Shown here: piece by piece, positions 1-7,325 of the stretch | Numbering within the stretch: the stretch's first letter is position 1 | Layout: the number at the start of each line of letters is the position of its first letter | Virus record (IMG/VR): IMGVR_UViG_3300046522_000628 | Span: 1-35,973 of that record | DNA: 35,973 bases | Source of the DNA: a virus | Strand: one strand, 5' to 3' | Program-made: the position numbers and the translations under genes | Notes under the pieces: model-generated | Databases searched by the model: none | Seen by the model: the letters and a program-made list of their open reading frames with translations, nothing else | Told to the model about the DNA's origin: nothing

Positions 1-542
1 TCGGTTGCCCGCTCGATCATGCCATCGGTGTCGGGATCGGGATTGGGCACCTTATCGACCCGACGCACCAGCAATTGCCGGACGATCTCGATCTGCGACA
101 GATCGTCGAACAGCGCGCGGTCGGCGAGCAGTTCGGCATAAGGCGGCCAGTGGCGCGCGAGCATCGCCTCGATCGCCGACACTTCGGCCGCGATCTCGGC
201 GCATTCCTCCGCCTGTTGCTGGTGCAACCGCGCCAGCTCGGCCGCGCGCAGCTCGAAATCGGGTTCGTCGATATCGTCCTCGACGATCGGCTTGAGCAGC
301 CGATACCAATCCTCCATCACCCCCTCTTGCCGCTTGGCCTCGCCCAGGTCGCCGGCAACCTCGCCCAGCGCCTTGATCCCGGCCGTGGCGGCCATGCGCA
401 GCTCCGCCTGCAGCGGACGCCGCACCCCGCGCTTGGTCAGCGCGTGGCGCAGCATCGGCGTGTCATATTCGGTCGGCGTGCGGAACCAATAGGCGGCGTC
501 GCCGATCACGCACTCATGCAGGTCGCTTACCCGTACCGGCAT
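1..542 (-). CDS. Hypothetical phage protein, tail assembly chaperone position (truncated by window edge)
   Basis: An open frame starts at ATG 542, five bases after the tail tube gene ends, and stays open to the window edge (180 codons visible). It begins MPVRVSDLHECVIGDAAYWF. A Glu/Ala-rich helical stretch lies around residues 70-140. In lambda-like phages the gene after the tail tube gene usually encodes a tail assembly chaperone (gpG-like), so that is its likeliest role by position. I recognise no motif that proves it. It is on the same strand and close behind the tail tube gene, so probably co-transcribed. The C-terminus and any programmed frameshift lie outside the window. Confidence 0.75.
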   Translation of the reverse strand, partial: MPVRVSDLHECVIGDAAYWFRTPTEYDTPMLRHALTKRGVRRPLQAELRMAATAGIKALGEVAGDLGEAKRQEGVMEDWYRLLKPIVEDDIDEPDFELRAAELARLHQQQAEECAEIAAEVSAIEAMLARHWPPYAELLADRALFDDLSQIEIVRQLLVRRVDKVPNPDPDTDGMIERAT

Positions 543-546
543 GATG

Positions 547-1710
547 TCACCAGAACAGCAGGTAGAGGGCGGAGTCGATGCCCGTGGCCTCGAACGGCAG
601 GCCGTCGGCACTGATCCCGTCGAGATCCTCGTCTTCCTGGCCGGTATAGGCGATGCCGGGCAGGAAGATCGACACGCGGTTGCCGTCGACCTCGCCCCAG
701 TTGAGCCACAGCGGCTTGACCGTGCCGGCGACCAGGTCGGTGAAGGCGTCGCGGTCGCTCAGCAGCAGCAGCTGCGGGTTGATCCGCCCGGCGAGCTTGC
801 GCATCGTGACGCGCGCCGGGTCGTAGCCGAATTCGGCGCCGGGGCAGTCGCCCTGGACGATCTGGTTGCCGAGATCGAGCGTGAAGTTGCGGAAGCACAC
901 CCGCACGCCGTCAAGCCAGGCATCGGCATCGCGCAGCGGGCGCGGGCGCACGCTGTCGAACACCGCGCCGGTCGGGTTGGCGACGCCTTCCGGCGCGTGC
1001 ATGACCCCGCGCAGCGTGGCGGTGAACTTGCCGGTCTGGCGAGTTTGCATCGCGAACGACAGATTGGCCGCGGCGCCGGTGATGCGGTGCAGGATCGCAT
1101 TCCCGCTGCCGGCATTCTTCTTGTAGAGATAATCGGTGATCGTCTTGAGCGCGGTCGACGAGGGCACGAACAGATTGCCGGCATGGACCGAATAGGTGGT
1201 CGTGGCGTCGGGCGTGACCGTGAAGTCGGGATAGACCGTCACCGTCTTGGTGGTGGTGTTGTAGGCGGTGATCACGCGGGTCTGGTCGGGCCCGGTGCCG
1301 CCGGTCGTCTCGACCACGAAGCCGGTCAGGTCGGTCGCCGGGCCGCCCGATGCCAGCTGCATCGTGTCGGCCGTGCCGGCGCGCGCGGTGCCGGTGCTGT
1401 CGGCCGCCAAGGTGGTCAGGCCCAGCGCCGCCGCCTGCAGATAGGGCGTGAATTCGGGCGCGGTGCCCGGCGTACCGCTGCCCTTGGCGTAGAAGCGATG
1501 CGTGCGCTCCATATAGCCGCCACCGACGATCGACTGGGTCGAATCGAGCGACCCCGACACTTCGTCGGTCTGCTCGAGCTCGAAATTGGGATTGGCCTTG
1601 GGCTCCTCGACCAGGACCGCATCGGTCGCCGGCACCGGCACCGGATCGGTGCCCGACGTGACCTCGGTCTTGGCCAGCACGAGCCGGTTGCGCGTCAGGA
1701 AATCGCTCAT
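547..1710 (-). CDS. Major tail tube protein
   Basis: This 387-residue protein would polymerise into the tail tube of the siphovirus. It is rich in Thr, Gly and Asp with alternating beta-type segments and ends in an aromatic C-terminus (LYLLFW). Those features, and the position after the tail terminator and before the chaperone-position gene, match the lambda gpV slot. It is longer than lambda gpV (246 residues); residues of about 105-190 (Gly/Thr-rich, ending near YSVHAGNLF) may be an added domain. The ATG at 1710 follows a GGAG ribosome site about ten bases upstream, within the intergenic gap. The assignment rests mainly on position and composition. Confidence 0.75.
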   Translation of the reverse strand: MSDFLTRNRLVLAKTEVTSGTDPVPVPATDAVLVEEPKANPNFELEQTDEVSGSLDSTQSIVGGGYMERTHRFYAKGSGTPGTAPEFTPYLQAAALGLTTLAADSTGTARAGTADTMQLASGGPATDLTGFVVETTGGTGPDQTRVITAYNTTTKTVTVYPDFTVTPDATTTYSVHAGNLFVPSSTALKTITDYLYKKNAGSGNAILHRITGAAANLSFAMQTRQTGKFTATLRGVMHAPEGVANPTGAVFDSVRPRPLRDADAWLDGVRVCFRNFTLDLGNQIVQGDCPGAEFGYDPARVTMRKLAGRINPQLLLLSDRDAFTDLVAGTVKPLWLNWGEVDGNRVSIFLPGIAYTGQEDEDLDGISADGLPFEATGIDSALYLLFW

Positions 1711-1716
1711 CGTCGG

Positions 1717-1953
1717 TTACTCCGCTTCGGGGGTGATCGGGTCGGCAGCGGTTCCGCTGCCGTCGCCGGTAAGGGGGTCGCTCAGCACGCCGCCGGGCCC
1801 GGCCGCGATGGCACGGCGCCGCGACGGCTTGGCCTCGGGCTCGGGCGCGGCGCGATCGACATTGACCGCCTCGGCATGATCCCTGGTCGGATCGATGACA
1901 TGCGTGTCGCCGCTCCGCGCGACATGCGCGGTGCGCTGATGCTCGATGGTCAT
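1717..1953 (-). CDS. Small hypothetical protein
   Basis: A 78-residue protein starting MTIEHQRTAHVARSGDTHVI at ATG 1953, preceded by GGAGACCAATC, a good ribosome site. The second half is low in complexity (Ala, Pro, Glu, Gly) with a basic patch PSRRRAIA. It lies between the tail terminator and tail tube genes on the same strand, with only short gaps either side, so it belongs to the late operon. Small unknown genes in this place are common in sphingomonad prophages. I do not recognise a family or a function. Confidence 0.65.
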   Translation of the reverse strand: MTIEHQRTAHVARSGDTHVIDPTRDHAEAVNVDRAAPEPEAKPSRRRAIAAGPGGVLSDPLTGDGSGTAADPITPEAE

Positions 1954-1965
1954 GATTGGTCTCCG

Positions 1966-2433
1966 CTAGGGCCCTGGCGTCGAGGCATCACCCTCTCGCG
2001 CCATGTATTGGACCGTGAAATTGATCGTCTGCACGCCAACGATGCGCGCGCCGCCGGCCGAGGTGCCGACAAAGGGTTTGGACAGGCCGCCGCGCAGCAC
2101 GCCGATCGCCAGCCCGCCAAGCTGGATATCGTTCGGATCCTGCAGCGCGTCGCAGATCGCGACGAAGCCCAGGTCGAGCAAATCCTCCGCCGAATCGGCC
2201 CCGGTCTCCATCACCACCATCCCGACCGCGAAGTCGGCGAGGTTGATCTCGACGCCCCCGGTCAGATCGTCCGGATCGGGTTCGCCGCCTTCGTCGAGGA
2301 CGATCGCGTTCATCTGGTCTTCGCCGATCGGCTTGCGCGGATTGCGCACGACGGTTTGCCAGCCGAGCGCGATGCGCACCGCCTCCAGCTTGGCCGCGAT
2401 CGCGTCGAAATTCTGGCGACGGACGGAAGCCAT
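1966..2433 (-). CDS. Tail terminator protein, gpU-like
   Basis: A 155-residue protein expected to cap the tail tube and join it to the head. It opens with a helix (ASVRRQNFDAIAAKLEAVRI), has a variable acidic loop and ends with a beta segment (TINFTVQYMAREGDAS), the usual pattern of gpU/tail-terminator proteins. Its position immediately before the tail tube gene agrees. The ATG at 2433 overlaps the stop of the upstream gene in a TGATG junction, so translation is probably coupled. A longer frame back to 2469 exists but would lie inside the upstream gene, so I start at 2433. Confidence 0.75.
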   Translation of the reverse strand: MASVRRQNFDAIAAKLEAVRIALGWQTVVRNPRKPIGEDQMNAIVLDEGGEPDPDDLTGGVEINLADFAVGMVVMETGADSAEDLLDLGFVAICDALQDPNDIQLGGLAIGVLRGGLSKPFVGTSAGGARIVGVQTINFTVQYMAREGDASTPGP

Positions 2434-3218
2434 CAGTTGACTCCCGCCTCGGACGCCATGCGGGCCCACACCTGGTCGAGGTTGCGGTCGAAGATCGCCT
2501 CACTCTCATCGAGCAGCGGCTGCAGCCCCGACAGGCTGGGCGGGATGGTCACGCTCTTGAGCAGCACGTCGAGCAACTCGGTGTGGCCCGACCGTTCGTC
2601 CTTGCGCAGCAGATAGAGCTTGTTCGGGTCGTTCTTGTCGGGGCGCCAATAGACGCTGGTCTTGGTCGCCTTGTCATAGCCGGTCGGCACGTAACCGCCG
2701 CGTGCCTGCAGGAATTGCGAGCGGTCGTCCTCGGCGATGCGCAGCCATTCGCCTTGCGGGCGAAGCGTCGCGCCGTTGAGGTGGGCGAGCAGATAGTCGA
2801 CGAAACTCTGCGGTCCCATGCCGCGGCCCAGCTTCGAATAGATCAGCCCGGTGAACTGGCCTTTTTCCGCATCGTTGTAGAGCACCGACTGGATCAGCGC
2901 GTTGCTGGCCCGGCGATGATCGTTGCGGGTCGGCGTCGACCGCGAAAACACCCCGTCGAAATAGGTGCGCAATTTCTGCTTGAGCGTGTCGACGGTCAGC
3001 ACCACCGACTCGATCGAGGCATTGGCGACGACAATCGCGCCGTCCTCGATCCCCGCGGCAAAGGCGTACATGCTTTTCACGCCGAGGAATTCGACGGTGA
3101 AGCCGGACCCGCGCGGGCCCGAATATTTGGCGCGCTGCACGCCCTGATTGTGGAAGTTCATGAAGGACGGGTTCGACCCCGCCCGTCCAATCATGCCGGG
3201 AGCGGATTTGCGCGGCAC
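2433..3218 (-). CDS. Hypothetical neck or minor tail protein (gpZ position)
   Basis: A 261-residue protein that starts with GTG at 3218, five bases after the joining-protein gene ends; an ATG at 3194 is an alternative. The middle holds a helical segment (VVLTVDTLKQKLRTYFDGVF) and a Tyr/Trp-rich region (GYDKATKTSVYWRPDK). Its place between the gpFII-like and gpU-like genes is the lambda gpZ slot, where neck or tail-completion proteins sit. I do not recognise a conserved motif, so the function is positional inference only. The stop overlaps the next start. Confidence 0.7.
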   Translation of the reverse strand: MPRKSAPGMIGRAGSNPSFMNFHNQGVQRAKYSGPRGSGFTVEFLGVKSMYAFAAGIEDGAIVVANASIESVVLTVDTLKQKLRTYFDGVFSRSTPTRNDHRRASNALIQSVLYNDAEKGQFTGLIYSKLGRGMGPQSFVDYLLAHLNGATLRPQGEWLRIAEDDRSQFLQARGGYVPTGYDKATKTSVYWRPDKNDPNKLYLLRKDERSGHTELLDVLLKSVTIPPSLSGLQPLLDESEAIFDRNLDQVWARMASEAGVN

Positions 3219-3222
3219 CGGA

Positions 3223-3579
3223 TCAGCCCCCCAGCACCAGCTCGGCGAGCCAGAAAAAGCCCGTCTCGTCGAGCACCGGCAGGCCGTCGATGCGAAGTGT
3301 CTCGGTCACGACCAATTCCCCGAACGACAGCACGCCCACCTCGAGCGTTCCGTCACGCTCGACCAGCGCGACGTCGTCGCGGCGCAGCCAGGCGGTGCGC
3401 TCGGCCGTCGTCGCGCGCAGATCCTGCGCGACGAAGCGCTGCTTGGCCTGGCCACGATCATAGACGATCGTGAACGGGCCGATCGCGGCGCCACCGCCCG
3501 GCGCCGTGTAGCGCGCGGGGGTGGCGAATTCGTCCGCCGACAAGAAGGACGCGCGATCGGCCGCGCTCTCGACCGGCAT
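3223..3579 (-). CDS. Head-tail joining protein, gpFII-like position
   Basis: A 118-residue, mostly beta protein ending in WLAELVLGG. The sequence reads as a short N-terminal helix, then alternating strands (IGPFTIVYDRGQ, VALVERDGTLEVGVL, LVVTETLRID). This size and pattern fit small head-tail adaptor proteins such as lambda gpFII. It lies four bases upstream of the gpZ-position gene and three after the coiled-coil gene, all on one strand. The family call rests on size, fold pattern and order, not on a diagnostic motif. Confidence 0.65.
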   Translation of the reverse strand: MPVESAADRASFLSADEFATPARYTAPGGGAAIGPFTIVYDRGQAKQRFVAQDLRATTAERTAWLRRDDVALVERDGTLEVGVLSFGELVVTETLRIDGLPVLDETGFFWLAELVLGG

Positions 3580-3582
3580 GGG

Positions 3583-4035
3583 TCAGGCCTTGGGCTTGAT
3601 CGCGGCGTCGAGCGTCTTGATCTGCTCGGGCGTGAGCAGCTTTCGCGCCTCGGCGACTTCGGTCGTCAGCGCCTCGACCTTGCCCTCGGCGTCGGTCGCG
3701 CGCTTGGTCTCGTCGGCCAGCTTGCCCTCGGCGTCGGTCGCGCGCTTGGTCTCGTCGGCCAGCTTGCCCTCGGCCTCGGTCGCGCGCTTCTCCGCCGCGG
3801 CGAGCTCGGCTGCGCTGGGGCCATCACCCTCGGAAACGACGAACGCGTTACGCTCGACGATGTGGCCGCGGTCGATCAGCGTCTTGAGCTGGTCATCCTT
3901 GTGGAGACCGAACTTCTTGACCAGAGCGTCGGTGATATGCGTGCCGGCAGGAATGATCTGCGGCTTCGGTTCTTCGCCAGCCTTGTCGGGAAAGCGCCCC
4001 GTGATCTGGAAGCGGTTGATCAGGATCGGTTGCAT
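3583..4035 (-). CDS. Coiled-coil head protein, gpFI-like position
   Basis: A 150-residue protein. I start it at ATG 4035 (MQPILINRFQITGRF) because GGAG lies six bases upstream; an ATG at 4047 is the alternative. Residues of about 70-135 form an Ala/Glu/Lys-rich coiled coil with a repeated 14-residue unit, KLADETKRATDAEG, encoded by a 42-bp DNA repeat. Its place between the major capsid and joining-protein genes is that of lambda gpFI, a packaging-assisting protein that is also Ala-rich and helical. The order supports that role; sequence homology could not be judged by eye. Confidence 0.72.
   Translation of the reverse strand: MQPILINRFQITGRFPDKAGEEPKPQIIPAGTHITDALVKKFGLHKDDQLKTLIDRGHIVERNAFVVSEGDGPSAAELAAAEKRATEAEGKLADETKRATDAEGKLADETKRATDAEGKVEALTTEVAEARKLLTPEQIKTLDAAIKPKA
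3679..3789. repeat. 42-bp tandem repeat inside the coiled-coil gene
   Basis: Two identical 42-base copies occupy 3679-3720 and 3721-3762. A third partial copy with one early mismatch runs to about 3789. Because 42 is a multiple of three, the reading frame is kept and each copy adds a 14-residue coiled-coil segment. The perfect identity of two copies points to a recent duplication. Confidence 0.95.
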
Positions 4036-4089
4036 GGGAATCTCCATTGCGACGACCGGGCGACGCAGCTGCGCCGCCCGGCATCACAC

Positions 4090-5127
4090 TTAGTTGACGG
4101 TCGAGAAAGAGGTCGCGTCGATGCGGCCAGGGCAGGCAACGAACGCCGAAATCGTCTCGACGAACTCGGCGCCGGTGCCTTCCTCGATCCAGTTGTGCGG
4201 GAAATCGCGCGCCTTTTCATAGTTGTTCGAGGCGTGCTGCGGCAAACCGTAGAGCATGGCGCCCTCGACTCCGCCCATGGCGACGACGCCGAGCGAATAA
4301 TCGGGCAGCAGCTTTTCGGGCGTGCCGTCGTCGGCTTCCTGCGTATCGTTGTACACATAGAACTCGACGTCGCCGTCGCGGCCCTTGAACGCCGGGGCGC
4401 CCGGGGTCGTCGGGGTGAAGCCGAGCGTCAGCGCCGTGGTCTGACCCAGGGTGCGGTCGAGCGCCTTCTGCGCCTTCGGGTCGGCGATGTAGAAGTTCCA
4501 GGCGAGGCGATCCATTATCACCAGGTTGCCGGGCGCGCCGCTCTTTTCGCCAACCAGGTTGAGCCGTTCCTCGACATAGTCGTACGGCGAAACACCGGTC
4601 TGCCCCCAACGCGCGCCGCCCGACAGCGCGTCGGTCAGCGCGGCGTCGCGATGGTAATCGACAGAGGTCGACGGATAGTCGGGCGAAACCAGCACCATCG
4701 ATCCGGTCTGGAGCAATTGCGCGGCCTGCCATTCCTTGCTGCGGGTCAACCGCATCTGGTGCATCAGCAGGTATTTCTCGCGGATCGCGGCAGCGCGATC
4801 GGTCGCCGACATCTCGCCGCCGATGCGCTCGCCGGGGAGGCGCGACAGCACTTCCTTGCCGGTGATTTCGTTCTTCGGCTTGTAGTTGGCCGGAACGATC
4901 GACTCCTTGCGGAAGCCGCGCGGCTGGATGACCTTGCCCGGCGAATAGGGCGAGACCAGCGGCGCGCGGCGACGGTCGGTCAGCACGCGATCGAAATAGA
5001 CTTCCTGGGTGTCGAACAGGAATTCGCCGGGGAACATCGTCCGCGACAGGAAGGAACCCGGAACGAACAGATCCGGGATCATCGGCATCAGCTCATCGGG
5101 CTGAAACGTGCCATAGTCGTCTGCCAT
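4090..5127 (-). CDS. Major capsid protein, lambda gpE family
   Basis: A 345-residue protein that would form the icosahedral shell. The gpE-family pattern is visible: an N-terminal segment with FVPGSFLSRTMFPGEF, a strand-rich early region with DRRRAPLVSPYSPGK, then YKPKNEITGKEVLSRLPGE, and a C-terminal region with HNWIEEGTGAEFVET. The size is near lambda gpE (341). Translation most likely starts at ATG 5127, because GGAGAAAGACA lies just upstream; the frame extends to 5160 but that part overlaps a hairpin. It follows the decoration protein gene across a terminator-like hairpin, a common arrangement for the most highly expressed capsid gene. Confidence 0.93.
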   Translation of the reverse strand: MADDYGTFQPDELMPMIPDLFVPGSFLSRTMFPGEFLFDTQEVYFDRVLTDRRRAPLVSPYSPGKVIQPRGFRKESIVPANYKPKNEITGKEVLSRLPGERIGGEMSATDRAAAIREKYLLMHQMRLTRSKEWQAAQLLQTGSMVLVSPDYPSTSVDYHRDAALTDALSGGARWGQTGVSPYDYVEERLNLVGEKSGAPGNLVIMDRLAWNFYIADPKAQKALDRTLGQTTALTLGFTPTTPGAPAFKGRDGDVEFYVYNDTQEADDGTPEKLLPDYSLGVVAMGGVEGAMLYGLPQHASNNYEKARDFPHNWIEEGTGAEFVETISAFVACPGRIDATSFSTVN

Positions 5128-5139
5128 TGTCTTTCTCCG

Positions 5140-5173
5140 AAAAAGCGAAGGCCGCCCCAATCGGGACGGCCTT
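5140..5173 (-). terminator. Terminator-like hairpin between decoration and capsid genes
   Basis: On the minus strand an 11-bp stem (arms 5173-5163 and 5158-5148, one G-U pair, four-base loop) is followed after three bases by five Ts (5144-5140). It sits 13 bases upstream of the capsid start. The U run is short, so it may be a partial terminator or an RNA-processing or stability element that sets capsid mRNA level. Confidence 0.7.
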
Positions 5174-5211
5174 GGCCAGGGCGATCAGCCCAAAGGTTGG
5201 TGGTGGTCGTC

Positions 5212-5877
5212 CTAGTCGTCGATCAGGATGCCCTTGAGGCGCAGCCCCTCGCGGATCGCCGCCAGCGTGATGCCGGCGCCGGCGGTCAGGCCCGACCAGT
5301 TGAACTGGCCGGTCTCATACACGATCGCCTCGACGTCGCCGCTGCTGGCGTCCGCATCCTGCGCCAGGATGAAGTCGGGAGTCTGGCTGCCATCGGTCGA
5401 TGCCGAGGCGGACAGCTTGTACTTGAGCCCCGACGCGTAGCTGACGACGATCGGGACGTAATCGTCCGCGACCCAGTCGGCCGAGCCATCTGCCAGCGTG
5501 CCGTTGATCTGGCCGTTGTAAGCGACGCCGACCGTGCCGATGCCGTCGACCGTGCCATCGGGCCGGACGACCTCATATTTGCCGGCATTGGTTGCCGCCA
5601 GGGTGAAGCGCAGCTGCCAGGTGCCTGCCATCGCGCCTGCATCGCTGGTCCATGTGCCGACTGCGCCGTTGCCGACGGTGCCGCCCGACCCGCTGACCGC
5701 CGCACCCGGCGTCACCGTGGCCGAGGCCGCGGCGAGCACCGCACCGATCAGCGACCCGGCGACGAGCGAGGCGCCCGTCAGGATCGTGACCTTGCGGGTC
5801 GTGTAATCGCCATCAGCGAGGATCTGCTTGGGCGCGAAGGTCGCGCCCTGAGTGTATGCGGCTCGATCGTAAGCCAT
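5212..5877 (-). CDS. Head decoration protein, gpD family
   Basis: A 221-residue protein that would bind the capsid surface and stabilise the packed head. The N-terminus shows the gpD-family pattern (YTQGATFAPKQILADGDY, then RKVTILTGASLVAGSLIGAV) and the C-terminus ends TLAAIREGLRLKGILIDD, typical of the family. It is about twice the length of lambda gpD (110). Residues of about 50-140, Gly/Thr-rich and strand-like, look like an inserted domain splitting the gpD fold. GGAGAACGGAC precedes the ATG at 5877. It lies between the protease/scaffold and capsid genes, as in lambda. Confidence 0.9.
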   Translation of the reverse strand: MAYDRAAYTQGATFAPKQILADGDYTTRKVTILTGASLVAGSLIGAVLAAASATVTPGAAVSGSGGTVGNGAVGTWTSDAGAMAGTWQLRFTLAATNAGKYEVVRPDGTVDGIGTVGVAYNGQINGTLADGSADWVADDYVPIVVSYASGLKYKLSASASTDGSQTPDFILAQDADASSGDVEAIVYETGQFNWSGLTAGAGITLAAIREGLRLKGILIDD

Positions 5878-5934
5878 GTCCGTTCTCCGATTTTGGGGCT
5901 GGGCCCCGTCATTGGGTGACGCCGGGGCGCCGGG

Positions 5935-6291
5935 TTACTTGGCCGTCTTCTTGGCGACGTATTCCGCGCCGCGATTGGCCTTGGCACCGGGCGCCTTCTC
6001 GGCGCCCTTGGCGGGCAGCAGTTCGGGCTTGGCGGCATCGGCCTGGGCGCCGGCCAATGCTTCGGCCGCCTTGGCTTCCTCGCCCTTGCGCAGCGCGATC
6101 GCGAACGCGCCGGGCTCGGTGCCATCGGCGATCGCCTTTTCGAGCTCAGGCTTGTTGCCGTCGCCGGCGATCGCCTGCAGGCCGGTGATGCGGGCCCGTT
6201 CTGCCGTAATGGCCGCGGTTTCCGTGGCGGCCAGCGCCTTGGTGTGATCTTCCGGCGTGATGCCCGCCGGTGCGGTGTCGAGGGTGTCCAT
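5935..6291 (-). CDS. Nested scaffold protein from an internal start (Nu3-like)
   Basis: In the same frame as the protease gene, an ATG at 6291 is preceded by GGAGACGACA, a good ribosome site with six-base spacing. It would give a separate 118-residue Ala/Glu-rich helical protein beginning MDTLDTAPAGITPEDHTKAL. In lambda the scaffold Nu3 is made this way from within gene C. An ATG at 6303 is a weaker alternative. The start is visible in the sequence; its use is inferred. Confidence 0.55.
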   Translation of the reverse strand: MDTLDTAPAGITPEDHTKALAATETAAITAERARITGLQAIAGDGNKPELEKAIADGTEPGAFAIALRKGEEAKAAEALAGAQADAAKPELLPAKGAEKAPGAKANRGAEYVAKKTAK

Positions 6292-7323
6292 TGTCGTCTC
6301 CATGCTGGATCGCGCACCGGGCGCGGGCCGGGCGGATCGGCCTGCAATTCCGCCAGTCCCCGGGCCAGTGTTTCCTGGTGCCGGGGCATTCACTTGTGCG
6401 GTGAACTCGGCGATCGAGTCCGCCCACGACATCACCTTGTCGGCGATGCCGGCGTCGACCACTTCCTGCCCGCGAAAAACCTGCGCCTGCTGTCCGCGCA
6501 CCGCTTCTTCATCCAACCCGCGCGCCGCGACGACATGGGCGATGAAGCGATTATTAGCCTGGTCGCATAGCGCCTGCAGGCGGGCCCGCACGTCGTCGGG
6601 GAGCGGCTCAAACGGGTTGCCGTCCGCCTTGTGCGATCCCGACATGATCAGCGTGACATCGATGCCGTCCGCGGCCAGCGCCTTCGAATAATCGACGTGC
6701 ATCATGATCGTGCCGATCGAGCAGCCATAGCCCAGGTCGGTGATCGTCACGTCGCCCTGGTCGGCACAGATGCTGACTGCACAGGCCGCGCTCGCGCCGC
6801 ACCCACGGATAACCGCGCGCATCGGCTTAGTCCCACGGCGCGCCATCAACGCATCGCAGCAATCGTAAAGCCCGGCCACCTCGCCGCCCGGCGAGTCGAT
6901 ATCGAGGATGATCCCCTTGACGCCAGCGTCAGCGTCCGCCGCCTTCACCTTGGCGGTGATGCCGTCATAGCCGGTGAAGCCCGATTGCGGGCTGATCGCG
7001 CCGTCATTCTCCGCAACCAGCTCGCCACGAATTTCGATGAAGGCGACGCCCTCAATCACCGGCATGATGTCGGACGCGGCGTAAAGCGGGGCACGCTGGT
7101 CGATGCCGGTACGCGACTTCAATTCGGTAGCACGATCCGCCGACAATGCGGCAAGATCGGTCAACGTTACGCGCTGGCCTTCGCCACCGACGAACAGCTG
7201 CGACACGTCCAACTTCCGCCCGACTGCGCCGAGCACGATCATGCCGGTTTCGGCCGTCGCGGCGAGCGGGGTGTTGAACAGGCGCGACGTGATCGCAGCG
7301 CGCGAAAAGCCCCTCCGTCCCAT
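5935..7323 (-). CDS. S49 family head maturation protease with C-terminal scaffold region
   Basis: A 462-residue protein of the lambda gpC type, which processes the prohead. The S49 (SppA-like) domain covers about residues 85-330. The likely nucleophile is Ser178 in RGCGASAACAVS and the likely general base is Lys232 in SGSHKADGNPFEPL, the usual Ser-Lys pair of the family. DIDSPGGEVAGLYD at about 141-154 is the conserved strand-loop. Residues from about 345 onward are Ala/Glu/Lys-rich and helical, as expected for an internal scaffold. The ATG at 7323 lies two bases after the portal stop. A much longer frame upstream runs through the portal gene and is not used. Confidence 0.92.
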   Translation of the reverse strand: MGRRGFSRAAITSRLFNTPLAATAETGMIVLGAVGRKLDVSQLFVGGEGQRVTLTDLAALSADRATELKSRTGIDQRAPLYAASDIMPVIEGVAFIEIRGELVAENDGAISPQSGFTGYDGITAKVKAADADAGVKGIILDIDSPGGEVAGLYDCCDALMARRGTKPMRAVIRGCGASAACAVSICADQGDVTITDLGYGCSIGTIMMHVDYSKALAADGIDVTLIMSGSHKADGNPFEPLPDDVRARLQALCDQANNRFIAHVVAARGLDEEAVRGQQAQVFRGQEVVDAGIADKVMSWADSIAEFTAQVNAPAPGNTGPGTGGIAGRSARPAPGARSSMETTMDTLDTAPAGITPEDHTKALAATETAAITAERARITGLQAIAGDGNKPELEKAIADGTEPGAFAIALRKGEEAKAAEALAGAQADAAKPELLPAKGAEKAPGAKANRGAEYVAKKTAK

Positions 7324-7325
7324 CG

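Noticed and set aside
541-2616. Long open frame on the plus strand opposite the tail genes (also 3148-5919 and 10496-12712)
   Set aside because: The products are rich in Arg, His, Gly and Asp with no recognisable domains. They mirror the codon pattern of the real minus-strand genes, as happens in GC-rich DNA.
3679-3789. CRISPR or insertion-sequence end
   Set aside because: The tandem copies are in frame within a coiled-coil gene and have no spacers between them.
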